The notes under the pieces: model-generated
Told to the model about the DNA's origin: nothing
What the model saw: only the letters and a program-made list of their open reading frames with translations
Database searches by the model: none
Program-made: the position numbers and the translations under genes
Part shown: positions 7,941-16,723 of the stretch, piece after piece
How the letters are laid out: each line of letters opens with the position of its first letter
Numbering within the stretch: position 1 is the first letter of the stretch
Origin: an uncultured Prevotella sp.
Lineage (GTDB): Bacteria; Bacteroidota; Bacteroidia; Bacteroidales; Bacteroidaceae
Reading direction: 5' to 3'
Length of the DNA: 32,911 nucleotides
NCBI GenBank assembly: GCA_905373605.1
Contig: CAJPTO010000005.1
Coordinates: 1-32,911 of the forward strand

Positions 7941-7966
7941 TCGAAATAGGTTTCGTTTAGGCGGCA

Positions 7967-8737
7967 TTAACGCACAATGCCGCGATTAGAACTTTCAACA
8001 AAGTCGATGATGTACTGTATTTCCTTTGTTACTTGCAGGTTATTCCTTATCTCTTGAATGCCTTCGGCCATGATGCCCTTGGAATAAAGCAGGCGATAGG
8101 CATTGTGGATGAGGTCTATGAGCTCGTTTGAAAAGCCACGCCTGCGCAATCCCACAAGATTTACACCGGCATAACGCACGGGATCCTTGCCCACAATGAC
8201 GTAAGGTGGGATGTCTTGGCTGAAACGGCTACCACCTTGCACCATGACATAACCGCCGATGTGACAAAACTGATGACAGAGCACAGCTGCACTTACAATG
8301 GCAAAGTCGTCTACAACAACCTCGCCCGCAAACTTCGTTGAATTGCCTATGATAATGTTTGAACCAATGATGCAATCGTGGGCAATATGCATGTTCTCCA
8401 TCAGCAGATTGTTGCTGCCCACAATCGTTACGCCCTTTGAGGCCGTTCCACGAGAAATGGTTACATTCTCACGAATGCTGTTGTTGTCGCCAATTTCACA
8501 TGTAGTGTCTTCGCCCACAAACTTTAAGTCTTGCGGCTTAGTGGAAATGCTTGCTCCAGCAAGAAATTCATTTCCGTTGCCAATGCGTGCGCCATAATTA
8601 ATAGTGACACTGTTTTGCAGGTTGTTGCCATCGCCAATAACCGTGTTGCGGTCAATGTAACAGAAAGGGCCAATGATATTGTCGTTTCCCAGCTTCGCTT
8701 CGGGATGTACAAAGGCCAAAGGGCTTATTTGGTTCAT
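7967..8737 (-). CDS. lpxA: UDP-N-acetylglucosamine O-acyltransferase
   Basis: This cytoplasmic trimeric enzyme performs the first step of lipid A synthesis, moving a 3-hydroxyacyl chain from ACP to the 3-OH of UDP-GlcNAc. The 256 residues match the family length. The first about 190 residues show the left-handed beta-helix hexapeptide pattern (repeats such as IGDGNN, IGNGNE, IGSNII). The catalytic segment LLMENMHIAHDCIIG carries H120, equivalent to E. coli H125. A helical C-terminal domain follows GGSRFSQDIPPYVIVGKDP. It is the last gene of the lpxD-lpxC/fabZ-lpxA run, 18 nt after lpxC/fabZ, and is followed by a strong terminator. Acyl-chain length preference cannot be read safely by eye. Confidence 0.96.
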   Translation of the reverse strand: MNQISPLAFVHPEAKLGNDNIIGPFCYIDRNTVIGDGNNLQNSVTINYGARIGNGNEFLAGASISTKPQDLKFVGEDTTCEIGDNNSIRENVTISRGTASKGVTIVGSNNLLMENMHIAHDCIIGSNIIIGNSTKFAGEVVVDDFAIVSAAVLCHQFCHIGGYVMVQGGSRFSQDIPPYVIVGKDPVRYAGVNLVGLRRRGFSNELIDLIHNAYRLLYSKGIMAEGIQEIRNNLQVTKEIQYIIDFVESSNRGIVR

Positions 8738-8755
8738 AGTTCAATGCGTCTGTTT

Positions 8756-10141
8756 TTACTTGTTCCTTACGATTTGTGCGGTGAATGTGGCTTCAGAAAC
8801 CACCTGGTCGCCCACGAACATATATCCCTTCATCGAGCTAACACCATGCCTTACGGGGTGCAGCAACTCGACACGGAAGAGCAAAGTGTCACCGGGAACA
8901 ACCTTTTGGCGGAACTTCACCTCATCGATTTTCATGAAATAGGTGGACCATCGCTCGGGTTCTTCCAGCTGATTAAGCACCAGTAGACCGCCACATTGTG
9001 CCATTGCTTCCACTTGCAGTACGCCTGGCATAACGGGTTCTTGGGGAAAGTGGCCAACAAAGAAAGGCTCGTTGCTGGTAACATTCTTTATTCCCACGAT
9101 GCTGGTGGGCCCAAGAGATATGATTTTGTCTACAAGCTGCATGGGATAGCGGTGCGGAAGCAATTCACGAATGCGTTTGTTGTCCATGATAGGCTCTTCG
9201 TTGGGGTCGTAGATGGGAGCTTGCACCTCGTGTTTGCGTATGTCTTTGCGCAGATGGCGCGCAAACATGTTGTTGATGGTGTGGCCTGGACGCGTGGCGA
9301 TGATGCGCCCCTTGATGGGTTTTCCCAGCAAAGCCATGTCGCCAATGACATCAAGCAGCTTATGGCGCGTGCATTCGTTCTCCCAAACCAATGGCTTATG
9401 CTGAATGTAACCCTGTTTGGTGGCGTCCATGCGGGGAACTTTGAGCAAGTCGGCCAGTTGGTCCAGCTGTTGTTGGTCAATGATTCGCTCATAGATAACG
9501 ATGGCGTTGTCCATGTCGCCCCCTTTGATGAGGTTGGCTTTGAGCAGCGGTTCGATGTCGCGTACAAACACGAAAGTGCGTGCAGGAGCAATCTCGGTTT
9601 CGAAATTGTCCAGCGAGTCGAGTGTGGCGAATTGGCTGTTGATGAACTTCGAATCGAAAGAACACATGGCCGTTACGCTAAACTGGTCGTCGGGAAGAAT
9701 GGTGATGCACGAGCCAGTGGCTTCGTCTTTCACCTCAATTTTGTGGCGGATGATGTAATAATCCTTGGGCACACTCTGCTCTTCGATGCCCACACGCTTA
9801 ATTTGCTCCACATACATGATGGCCGAACCATCAAGAATGGGGAACTCGGGGCCGTTAACCTGAATGAGGCAGTTGTCGATACCCATAGCGTAAAGGGCTG
9901 CAAGGCCATGTTCAACGGTCGAAACACGCACATCGCCATTGGCAAGAACCGTTCCTCTCTGCGTGTCCACCACCCTTTCGGCCAGCGCATCGATGATGGG
10001 TTGGCCTTCCAAGTCAATTCGTTGTATCTTGTAGCCTGTGTTTTCGGGTGCGGGATTGAAGGTTACCGTGAGGCTCAATCCAGTGTGCAAGCCTTTGCCA
10101 TACAAGGAAAAGCTGCCTTTCAATGTTGTCTGTTTTAACAT
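8756..10141 (-). CDS. lpxC/fabZ: Bifunctional LpxC deacetylase / FabZ dehydratase fusion
   Basis: One 461-residue protein carries two enzymes. Residues 1 to about 305 are LpxC, the zinc deacetylase that commits UDP-3-O-acyl-GlcNAc to lipid A. Its metal and catalytic positions are visible as H78 (STVEHGLAAL), H260 and D264 (TRHKLLDVIGD) and H287 (RPGHTIN). Residues about 318-461 are FabZ, the 3-hydroxyacyl-ACP dehydratase of fatty acid synthesis, with LLPHRYPMQLVD, the catalytic H364 in FVGHFPQEPVMPG and E378 in LQVEAMAQ. The two activities compete for the same hydroxyacyl-ACP pool, so the fusion may fix their ratio. The fusion is known in Bacteroidota and Chlorobi. The ATG is 4 nt after the lpxD stop, implying translational coupling. 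Confidence 0.97.
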   Translation of the reverse strand: MLKQTTLKGSFSLYGKGLHTGLSLTVTFNPAPENTGYKIQRIDLEGQPIIDALAERVVDTQRGTVLANGDVRVSTVEHGLAALYAMGIDNCLIQVNGPEFPILDGSAIMYVEQIKRVGIEEQSVPKDYYIIRHKIEVKDEATGSCITILPDDQFSVTAMCSFDSKFINSQFATLDSLDNFETEIAPARTFVFVRDIEPLLKANLIKGGDMDNAIVIYERIIDQQQLDQLADLLKVPRMDATKQGYIQHKPLVWENECTRHKLLDVIGDMALLGKPIKGRIIATRPGHTINNMFARHLRKDIRKHEVQAPIYDPNEEPIMDNKRIRELLPHRYPMQLVDKIISLGPTSIVGIKNVTSNEPFFVGHFPQEPVMPGVLQVEAMAQCGGLLVLNQLEEPERWSTYFMKIDEVKFRQKVVPGDTLLFRVELLHPVRHGVSSMKGYMFVGDQVVSEATFTAQIVRNK

Positions 10142-10145
10142 TGCG

Positions 10146-11186
10146 TTATGGTTTTATTTGCTTTTTTAATTCGTCAATCTCCTTTTGTAGCGCGTTGAGC
10201 TGCTTGTACATGTCGGGCAAACGCTTGAATATGGCGTGCGACTTGAAGTAAGGCTTCAGCTCCATTGGCGGCGTTCCGATAAGTTGTTGCCCGTCTTTGA
10301 TGCTTCCAGGTACGCCCGATTGCGCTCCCAGGAACACCTTGTTGCCGATGTTGATGTGTCCAGACACACCTACTTGTCCGCCGAACATGCACCACTGCCC
10401 CACCTTTGTGGAGCCTGCCACGCCCACTTGCGCCGACATCACGGTGTTTTCGCCAATGTCGGTGTTGTGTGCAATCTGCACCAGGTTGTCTAGTTTCACG
10501 CCTTTTCGCACATAAGTGCTGCCCATTGTAGATCGGTCTACGCATGTGTTGGCGCCAATTTCCACATCGTCTTCGATTGTCACCGTACCAATTTGCGGTA
10601 TTTTGTCGTATCCGTTGGCCGATGGAGCAAAGCCAAATCCGTCTGCACCGATTACACATCCCGAATGCAGTATGACCCTGTTGCCCACCACAACATCATG
10701 GTAAACGCAAACTTGTGGATAAACGATGCAATCGACACCCAAGTGAACGTTATCACAAATTGTGGCATGAGGGTAAACTTGCGTTCCGCTGCCAATGACA
10801 ACGCCGCTACCAACGTAAGCGAATGCGCCGACATAGCAGTTTTCGCCAACAGTGGCATCTGGCGAAACGAAAGCCAAGGGGTCTATTCCCGTTTTCTTTG
10901 GCTTGGCCGCTTCGTACATCTGCAATAGCTTGGCCACACACTCGTAGGCATTGTCAACCTTGATAAGTGTGGCCTTGACAGGCTTCTCTAGCTTGGTGTC
11001 TTTGTTCACAAGCACCACGCTTGCCTCTGTCTGATATATATAATGTGTATATTTCGGGTTTGAAAGAAACGAAATAGCACCTGCGCGCCCCTCTTCAATC
11101 TTAGCAAAGGAGCTAACGACAGCGTTCTCATCTCCAACAATTTCACCATTGACGACTTGTGCAATTTGCTTTGCTGTAAATTCCAT
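10146..11186 (-). CDS. lpxD: UDP-3-O-acylglucosamine N-acyltransferase
   Basis: This third enzyme of the lipid A pathway N-acylates UDP-3-O-acyl-glucosamine from 3-hydroxyacyl-ACP. The N-terminal uridine-binding domain (about 1-95) is followed by a long left-handed beta-helix (about 100-300) rich in [IVL]GxxxxI hexapeptides, and by a short C-terminal helix (LNALQKEIDELKKQIKP). The catalytic histidine is H240 in LDNLVQIAHNTDIG. I use the ATG at 11186 (346 residues, MEFTAKQIAQVVNGEIVG). The longer frame starts at a TTG upstream of the -7 box at 11214-11221 and would not be on that transcript. It is 46 nt after the HD gene, so it can be read from the upstream operon or from its own promoter. Confidence 0.95.
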   Translation of the reverse strand: MEFTAKQIAQVVNGEIVGDENAVVSSFAKIEEGRAGAISFLSNPKYTHYIYQTEASVVLVNKDTKLEKPVKATLIKVDNAYECVAKLLQMYEAAKPKKTGIDPLAFVSPDATVGENCYVGAFAYVGSGVVIGSGTQVYPHATICDNVHLGVDCIVYPQVCVYHDVVVGNRVILHSGCVIGADGFGFAPSANGYDKIPQIGTVTIEDDVEIGANTCVDRSTMGSTYVRKGVKLDNLVQIAHNTDIGENTVMSAQVGVAGSTKVGQWCMFGGQVGVSGHINIGNKVFLGAQSGVPGSIKDGQQLIGTPPMELKPYFKSHAIFKRLPDMYKQLNALQKEIDELKKQIKP

Positions 11187-11213
11187 TGGTTTCAGTGCTG
11201 TTGAATAATTCTG

Positions 11214-11221
11214 CAAATATA
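11214..11221 (-). promoter_or_regulatory. Candidate -7 box for lpxD
   Basis: The minus strand reads TATATTTG, an exact TAnnTTTG match, 27 nt upstream of the lpxD ATG and just after the stop of the HD gene (11233). The TTTG upstream is only 12 nt away, so a standard -33 box is lacking. It would let the three lpx genes be transcribed separately from prfA-pyrF-HD. Confidence 0.5.
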
Positions 11222-11232
11222 GCAATTATTAT

Positions 11233-12453
11233 TCAAATTCTTTGATAACATAGGTAATATTTGCTGTTTTTCATGGAAAGGCGTGTCACATCGAAGAGTT
11301 CTGAGGCCTGCGAGATGTCTTTGCAGGTGCCGTCTTTGCATTTGATGGTGATGTGGTCGTCTTCCATGTTATACATATTTTTGTTCACGGTGTTTGCGCT
11401 CATCAGGTAAGCTGCATCTTCTTTTGCAAGCCCTGTTTGCTGGCACAAGGTAGCCAGACGCTCTTCAATTACAACGCTGGGGATAGGCTCGTCGAACACT
11501 TCTACCTTAAAGAGTTTTCGGTTCACAAGGTCGTTTGCCAGCATGGACAACACTGGGTCGGCATCGTCCATCCACACCTTAACGCTACTCCAGATGTCGT
11601 TATCATCGAGCGCACAATAGTTTTGCAAGGCTTCTTCGTGCGAATTAAAGAAGTCGCGGTCTACATCGTTGGCCAAAAAGTAGGTTAACGCAGGTGAAGC
11701 AAACAGCTGATGGCCGTTGCGCATGAGGTGTTTGGCACGCTTAAGGACGTTAACGAGAATGGTTTCGCAGCCCACAGCGGTTTTGTGCAGGTACACTTGC
11801 CAATACATCAACCTACGCGAGATAAGGTAATTTTCGATGGAATAGATGCCTTTCTGGCCTACCACGAGCGCATCATTCTCCACATCGAGCATCTTGATAA
11901 TGCGTGCCGAGCCGATGTTGCCTTCGGTTACGCCAGTAAAGAAACTGTCACGGCGAAGATAGTCGAGCCTGTCCATGTCGAGCTGACTGCTGATGAGCTG
12001 ATGAAGAAATCTTTTGGGGTACTCGTTCTTGAAAATTTTGATGGCCAAGGAGAGTGCTCCACCCATTTCGTGGTTCATCTTTTCCATCATCTGCAGCGAG
12101 ATGTCTTCGTGCGAGATGCCCGAAATAAGCGAGTTTTCCAGCACATGCGAGAATGGTCCGTGCCCAATGTCGTGCAGCAGAATGGCAATCTGTACAGCCT
12201 CCACCTCGCTGTCGAAGATGAAAACACCCTTTTGTTGGAGCGACAATAACGCTTCGCTAACCAAGTGGAAAGCCCCAATGGAATGCAAGAAGCGCGTGTG
12301 CTGTGCACCAGGATAAACCACCGAGGCCATTCCCAATTGGCGAATGCGCGTTAAGCGCTGCATCATGGGATGGCAAATAACGTCGAGGATGAGTCCTCGT
12401 GGTATCTTGATAAATCCGAAAACGGGGTCGTTGATGATTTTTATTTCACTCAT
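11233..12453 (-). CDS. HD-superfamily (SAMHD1/dGTPase-like) phosphohydrolase
   Basis: This 406-residue protein is of the COG1078 type. The metal-binding HD signature is complete: H57 in TRFLHSIGAFHLV, the HD pair at 94-95 in LLHDIGHGPFSH, and the distal Asp in LDMDRLDYLRRDSFFTG. Known relatives hydrolyse dNTPs or other nucleotides, but the substrate of this subgroup is not established, so I leave the symbol empty. It lies 26 nt after pyrF and just ahead of lpxD. An HD protein in this position next to lpxD seems common in Bacteroidota (from memory). There is no membrane segment, so it should be cytoplasmic. Confidence 0.9.
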   Translation of the reverse strand: MSEIKIINDPVFGFIKIPRGLILDVICHPMMQRLTRIRQLGMASVVYPGAQHTRFLHSIGAFHLVSEALLSLQQKGVFIFDSEVEAVQIAILLHDIGHGPFSHVLENSLISGISHEDISLQMMEKMNHEMGGALSLAIKIFKNEYPKRFLHQLISSQLDMDRLDYLRRDSFFTGVTEGNIGSARIIKMLDVENDALVVGQKGIYSIENYLISRRLMYWQVYLHKTAVGCETILVNVLKRAKHLMRNGHQLFASPALTYFLANDVDRDFFNSHEEALQNYCALDDNDIWSSVKVWMDDADPVLSMLANDLVNRKLFKVEVFDEPIPSVVIEERLATLCQQTGLAKEDAAYLMSANTVNKNMYNMEDDHITIKCKDGTCKDISQASELFDVTRLSMKNSKYYLCYQRI

Positions 12454-12479
12454 TAGCTACTCTTCGTTGTGAAATGACA

Positions 12480-13313
12480 TTAGAATGAGGGCAAAAGGAT
12501 GGTCAACTCGCGTGCCATCTCTTCTTGAACCTCTTGTGCTTTCTGGGCTGCCACTTCGGCAAAGTCGGGGCCGTTGCTGGCATAGATGATGCCGCGCGAG
12601 CTGTTTACCAGCAAACCGCAATCTTTGTTCATACCATATTGGCACACATCGTGCAGACTTCCGCCTTGCGCACCGATGCCGGGAACGAGCAAGAAGTGGT
12701 TAGGTGCATGCTTGCGGATGTCCTTAAATGCTTCGCCCTGCGTTGCGCCCACGACATACATCATGTTGTCTGCATTGCCCCATTGTTGCGACTTGGTAAG
12801 CACATGTTCGAAAAGGCGAACACCCTGAGCGTCTTCAATCAGCTGGAAGTCGTGCGAGCCCTTATTGCTGGTCAATGCCAACAATATCACCCACTTACCT
12901 TCGTAGGCCAAGAAAGGCGTAACGCTGTCTTCGCCCATGTATGGTGCAACGGTGAGGGCATCGAGGTTATAAGTTTCGAAGAATGTGCGCGCATACATTT
13001 GCGAGGTGTTACCAATGTCGCCGCGCTTGGCATCGGCAATGACAAACTGCTCGGGATAATTCTCGTTAAGGTAAGCCACCGTGCGTTCGAAAGCCAACAA
13101 TCCCTTCACGCCCAGCGACTCGTAGAACGCCAGGTTTGGCTTATAGGCCACACAATAAGGAGCGGTGGCATCGATGATGGCCTTGTTGAACTCGAAGATA
13201 GGGTCCTCAGCCAACAACAAGTGTTGGGGTATTTTCTTGATGTCTGTGTCTAAACCCACACAGAGAAAGGACCTCTTGGTGCGTATCTGTTGTATTATTT
13301 CTTCTCTTGTCAT
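12480..13313 (-). CDS. pyrF: Orotidine 5'-phosphate decarboxylase
   Basis: This enzyme catalyses the last step of de novo UMP synthesis. At 277 residues it belongs to the longer 'type 2' PyrF subfamily rather than the about 240-residue enterobacterial form. It starts MTREEIIQQIRTKRSFLCVG with the LDTD substrate motif at 21-24. The catalytic segment ADAKRGDIGNTSQMYA (93-108) carries the Asp-Lys-Asp set. GLLVNSSRGI near the C-terminus is the phosphate-binding Arg region. It starts 22 nt after the prfA stop and is followed by the HD gene 26 nt later, so the three probably form one transcript. Confidence 0.95.
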   Translation of the reverse strand: MTREEIIQQIRTKRSFLCVGLDTDIKKIPQHLLLAEDPIFEFNKAIIDATAPYCVAYKPNLAFYESLGVKGLLAFERTVAYLNENYPEQFVIADAKRGDIGNTSQMYARTFFETYNLDALTVAPYMGEDSVTPFLAYEGKWVILLALTSNKGSHDFQLIEDAQGVRLFEHVLTKSQQWGNADNMMYVVGATQGEAFKDIRKHAPNHFLLVPGIGAQGGSLHDVCQYGMNKDCGLLVNSSRGIIYASNGPDFAEVAAQKAQEVQEEMARELTILLPSF

Positions 13314-13335
13314 AAGGAAAAGGTTTTGAACGGGT

Positions 13336-14448
13336 TTACAATTCTGCTTCTTTCATGCGTTCGGTGTTCTCAGCAACCGACAAGGCATCTATCATTGCTT
13401 GTATGTCGCCGCCCACAAAACCCTGAAGGTCGTGGGTGGTGTAACCTATGCGATGGTCTGTCACACGGCCTTGGGGGTAGTTATAGGTTCTGATTTTGGC
13501 CGAACGGTCGCCAGTAGACACCAAGCTTTTTCGGCGACTGGCAATGTCGTCCACGTATTTTTGGTGTTCGCGGTCGTATATAAAGGTGCGAAGCCTAGAC
13601 AATGCGCGTTCCTTGTTCTTAGGTTGGTCGCGCGTCTCGGTACATTCGATGAGAATTTCTTCGGTTTCACCAGTGTTGGGATTCTTCCACGGATAGCGCA
13701 AGCGCACACCCGACTCCACTTTATTAACGTTTTGTCCGCCAGCACCCGAACTTCTGAACGTATCCCACTTGATATCGCCTTCGTTGATGTTCACTTCGAA
13801 CTTGTCGGCCTCGGGCAACACAGCCACCGTTGCGGCCGATGTGTGCATGCGGCCTTGCGTTTCGGTGGCAGGAACGCGCTGAACGCGATGAACACCCGAC
13901 TCATACTTCAATGTTCCGTACACATTGTCGCCGCTCACGGCGAAATCTATTTCCTTAAAGCCGCCAACCGCTCCTTCGCTAGAGGCGGTAACAGAGAGGT
14001 TCCAGCCCTTTGAGTCGCAAAAACGTTTGTACATGCCGAAGAGGTCGCCAGCGAAAAGGGCAGCTTCATCGCCACCCGTGCCGGCCCTAATCTCCATTTG
14101 AACATTCTTTGCATCCTCAGGATCTTTGGGAACGAGCAGCAATTTAATCTCCTCTTCCAGCTTCGGGCGTTCCGTTTCGTTGGTAGAAAGCTCTTCGCGA
14201 GCCATTTCTTTCATCTCGGCATCCGTCTCGTTGGCCAAGATGTCTTTGGCTTCGGCAATGGAATTCAGGCAAGCCACATATCTCTTGCGTGCGTTCATGA
14301 TGTCGCCAAGGTCTTTATATTCCCTTGTCAACTTCACATAACGCTCTTGGTCGGCAATCACTGCGGGGTCGGTAATCAGCGTCGACACCTCCTCGTAACG
14401 GCTTTCAAGTCCGTCCAGTTTTGTTAATATGCTGTTTTGTTCTGACAT
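13336..14448 (-). CDS. prfA: Peptide chain release factor 1
   Basis: This factor reads UAA and UAG stops and triggers peptide release on the ribosome. Two diagnostic motifs identify RF1 rather than RF2: the codon-recognition tripeptide PAT (193-195, in QRVPATETQGR) and the catalytic GGQ (237-239, in SSGAGGQNVNKVESGVRL). The length of 370 residues is normal. The first about 100 residues form the usual helical coiled domain, and RAGTGGDEAALFAGDLF marks domain 2. There is a 174-bp gap to purM upstream in which I find no good TAnnTTTG box, so the promoter is unresolved. prmC is not adjacent. Confidence 0.97.
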   Translation of the reverse strand: MSEQNSILTKLDGLESRYEEVSTLITDPAVIADQERYVKLTREYKDLGDIMNARKRYVACLNSIAEAKDILANETDAEMKEMAREELSTNETERPKLEEEIKLLLVPKDPEDAKNVQMEIRAGTGGDEAALFAGDLFGMYKRFCDSKGWNLSVTASSEGAVGGFKEIDFAVSGDNVYGTLKYESGVHRVQRVPATETQGRMHTSAATVAVLPEADKFEVNINEGDIKWDTFRSSGAGGQNVNKVESGVRLRYPWKNPNTGETEEILIECTETRDQPKNKERALSRLRTFIYDREHQKYVDDIASRRKSLVSTGDRSAKIRTYNYPQGRVTDHRIGYTTHDLQGFVGGDIQAMIDALSVAENTERMKEAEL

Positions 14449-14622
14449 AATCTCGTTAATCGTTAAGTTTATCAGTTGCGAGTAATGGCACTTGTAAGTT
14501 ATAATCCACGATTGTTAACTTAATACGAACGCCGATTGTGGGTTAAGCTAATTGTATTGGTCGCTCAAACACACCTGCTCTCACAAACTAAGAAACTTAC
14601 ATTCAATATATATAGGGCAATG

Positions 14623-15789
14623 TTATTCGTAATTGAAAACGCCGTACTCCGACTGTATGGTTAAGCTGCGTTTCCCTTCTTCAATGCGTCCCACCACTTG
14701 TGCATCAATGTTAAACTCCTTGCTGATGGCAATGATGCGTTCGGCATGTTCAGGACGAACATATATCTCCATGCGGTGTCCCATGTTGAACACCTTGTAC
14801 ATCTCTTTCCAATCTGTCCCGCTTTCTTCTTGGATAAGTTTGAAGAGCGGCGGAACTGGGAACATATTGTCTTTTATCACTTGGCAATCGTCGCTAACGA
14901 AGTGCAAAACCTTAGTTTGAGCACCTCCCGTACAATGCACCATGCCGTGAACATCGCTGCGCATCTCGTCCAACACCTTCCTAATTACAGGTGCATAAGT
15001 TCGGGTGGGCGACAAAACCAGTTGTCCGGCATTAACGCCAAGTCCGTCGATGGTGTCTGCAAGCCGCTTTGTTCCACTATAAACCAAGTCGTTTGGCACG
15101 GCATGGTCGAACGTTTCGGGATATTTCTCGGCCAAATACTTGGCAAACACGTCATGGCGCGCACTTGTAAGTCCGTTACTTCCCATGCCGCCGTTGTATG
15201 TTTTCTCGTATGTAGCCTGTCCACACGAAGACAATCCCACGATGACATCACCCGGACGTATGTTGGCATTGTCGATAACGTCACTCCTTTTCATGCGGCA
15301 AGTGACGGTAGAGTCAACAATGATGGTGCGGACAAGGTCGCCAACGTCGGCCGTTTCGCCGCCCGTGGCATAAATGCCCACACCCATTTGTCGCATTTCG
15401 GCCAACAAATCGTCGGTACCGTTGACGATGGCCGAAATCACTTCGCCAGGAACAAGCATCTTGTTGCGGCCGATGGTACTAGATACAAGAATGTTATCAA
15501 CCGCTCCCACGCACAACAAGTCGTCGGTGTTCATCACAACAGCATCCTGTGCAATGCCGCGCCACACGTTCAAGTCGCCCGTTTCTTTCCAGTAGGCATA
15601 AGCCAACGACGACTTCGTGCCAGCCCCATCGGCATGCATGATGTTGCAATAGGCCTCGTCGCCACCTAAGATGTCAGGAATGATTTTGCAGAAAGCCTGC
15701 GGGAAAACACCTTTGTCGATGTTCTTAATGGCCTTGTGCACGTCTTCTTTTGCGGCACTAACGCCACGCATCATGTAACGGTTATCCAT
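14623..15789 (-). CDS. purM: Phosphoribosylformylglycinamidine cyclo-ligase (AIR synthetase)
   Basis: This enzyme makes aminoimidazole ribonucleotide from FGAM and ATP in purine synthesis. I use the ATG at 15789 (388 residues), giving MDNRYMMRGVSAAKEDVHKA, the normal N-terminus of the long Bacteroidota PurM. The open frame continues 56 codons further upstream into aroE, and that extension is unlike the family. PurM-fold motifs are HADGAGTKSSLAY, the metal/ATP segment VMNTDDLLCVGA, GGETADVGDLV and a C-terminal half with VHCTGGAQTKVL and FNMGHRMEIYV. This form is longer than the about 345-residue proteobacterial enzyme. It follows aroE by 103 nt on the same strand. Confidence 0.93.
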   Translation of the reverse strand: MDNRYMMRGVSAAKEDVHKAIKNIDKGVFPQAFCKIIPDILGGDEAYCNIMHADGAGTKSSLAYAYWKETGDLNVWRGIAQDAVVMNTDDLLCVGAVDNILVSSTIGRNKMLVPGEVISAIVNGTDDLLAEMRQMGVGIYATGGETADVGDLVRTIIVDSTVTCRMKRSDVIDNANIRPGDVIVGLSSCGQATYEKTYNGGMGSNGLTSARHDVFAKYLAEKYPETFDHAVPNDLVYSGTKRLADTIDGLGVNAGQLVLSPTRTYAPVIRKVLDEMRSDVHGMVHCTGGAQTKVLHFVSDDCQVIKDNMFPVPPLFKLIQEESGTDWKEMYKVFNMGHRMEIYVRPEHAERIIAISKEFNIDAQVVGRIEEGKRSLTIQSEYGVFNYE

Positions 15790-15892
15790 CTGTCTGAATT
15801 TATTTGGATGAAAATATGTATTTAATGAAAGTTGGTTTTGCGTCCTGATGGGCTTCAACCCAAGCGCAAACATGCTGTGACAAGCATACCCC

Positions 15893-16642
15893 CTATTCCC
15901 TACCGTGCCAGAACTCCCAGCTGGCAAAGGCTTGGAGGAGGAGCATCTCCAGTCCATTCTTGGTTATCGCGCCCCGTTCCCTACCCTTTTTCATGAAAAG
16001 GGTTTCATCGGGATTGTATATCAGGTCGTAGAGCAGCGTGTGGCTGTCCATCGCCTCGTAGGGAAGTTTGGGACATTCCTCGGTTCGGGGATACATGCCC
16101 AGCGGCGTACAATTCACAATAACGTTGTATTCGGCAATCACTTCGGGCGTAACGTCATCATAGGTGATAAAGCTGCCCTTGCGTGCCGACCTGCTAACGA
16201 AGCGCGTTTCGAGGCCCAAGCTTTTCAGTCCATAGTCGATAGCCTTGGCAGCACCGCCCGTTCCCAGTATCAAAGCCTTGTGATGGGCGGGTTCGAGCAT
16301 TGATTCGATGCTCCTTGTAAAGCCTATCACGTCGCTGTTAAATCCCTTAAGGTAGGGTTTGGCTCCCTTTTGGCTCACCCTAATTACGTTTACTGCTCCA
16401 ATTGAACGTGCCTCGGGCGACAATTCATCGAGATATCTTATCACCTCTTCCTTATAAGGTATGGTGACATTCAGCCCACGAAGGTTGGGCGTAGTGTCAA
16501 GTATCTCGGCCAAACTGTCGATGCTTGCGATTTCATAATTCTCGTATTCGGCGTCAATACCCTCGTTGTGGAATTTCTCATTGAAGTAGCTTATCGAGAA
16601 GCTGTGCCCCAGAGGATATCCTATAAGTCCGTATTTGTCCAT
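15893..16642 (-). CDS. aroE: Shikimate dehydrogenase (NADP)
   Basis: This enzyme reduces 3-dehydroshikimate in the chorismate pathway. The 249 residues begin MDKYGLIGYPLGHSFSISYF, with the paired serines that hold the substrate carboxylate. The catalytic Lys lies in NVTIPYKEEV. The substrate-binding Asn/Asp are in KGFNSDVIGF. The NADP loop is ALILGTGGAAKAIDYGL, and the adenosine side is FVSRSARKG. The length is slightly below the about 270 of E. coli AroE but normal for Bacteroidota. It lies 81 nt after menG. The pairing makes sense because chorismate feeds menaquinone synthesis. Confidence 0.95.
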   Translation of the reverse strand: MDKYGLIGYPLGHSFSISYFNEKFHNEGIDAEYENYEIASIDSLAEILDTTPNLRGLNVTIPYKEEVIRYLDELSPEARSIGAVNVIRVSQKGAKPYLKGFNSDVIGFTRSIESMLEPAHHKALILGTGGAAKAIDYGLKSLGLETRFVSRSARKGSFITYDDVTPEVIAEYNVIVNCTPLGMYPRTEECPKLPYEAMDSHTLLYDLIYNPDETLFMKKGRERGAITKNGLEMLLLQAFASWEFWHGRE

Positions 16643-16723
16643 AATGTTCCTGAATATTCGTATTCAACTTGCCTTTATTGATGTAACCCCATACCTGGAT
16701 GGCTGCCTTAACGAGTGTGGCTG

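Larger units (their letters stand above)
7184..7966. other. 783-bp intergenic stretch with repeats but no convincing gene
   Basis: This region lies between the converging ClC and lpxA genes. It holds the four-unit tandem array at 7463-7550, an inverted repeat at 7775-7808 and the lpxA terminator at 7911-7940. The remainder (7184-7462, 7551-7774, 7809-7910) has no recognised coding sequence: short open frames exist on both strands but have no domains, no promoters and cysteine-rich or repeat-derived sequence. A small AT-rich dyad at about 7189-7202 after the ClC stop (AAAGAA, 2 nt, TTCTTT) could aid termination, but it is too tight to call. Confidence 0.6.

Noticed and set aside
8996..10138. 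A 380-codon plus-strand frame
   Set aside because: It lies antisense to the complete lpxC/fabZ fusion and has no recognisable domain; it is a codon-usage shadow.
14449..14622. Promoter or riboswitch between purM and prfA
   Set aside because: I found no TAnnTTTG box or convincing stem in this 174-bp gap; only short unpaired repeats.
14698..15669. A 323-codon plus-strand frame
   Set aside because: It lies fully antisense to purM, has no domain, and its composition is typical of a shadow.
15790..15957. N-terminal extension of purM into aroE
   Set aside because: It overlaps the aroE C-terminus, and the sequence is unlike PurM. The ATG at 15789 fits the family.
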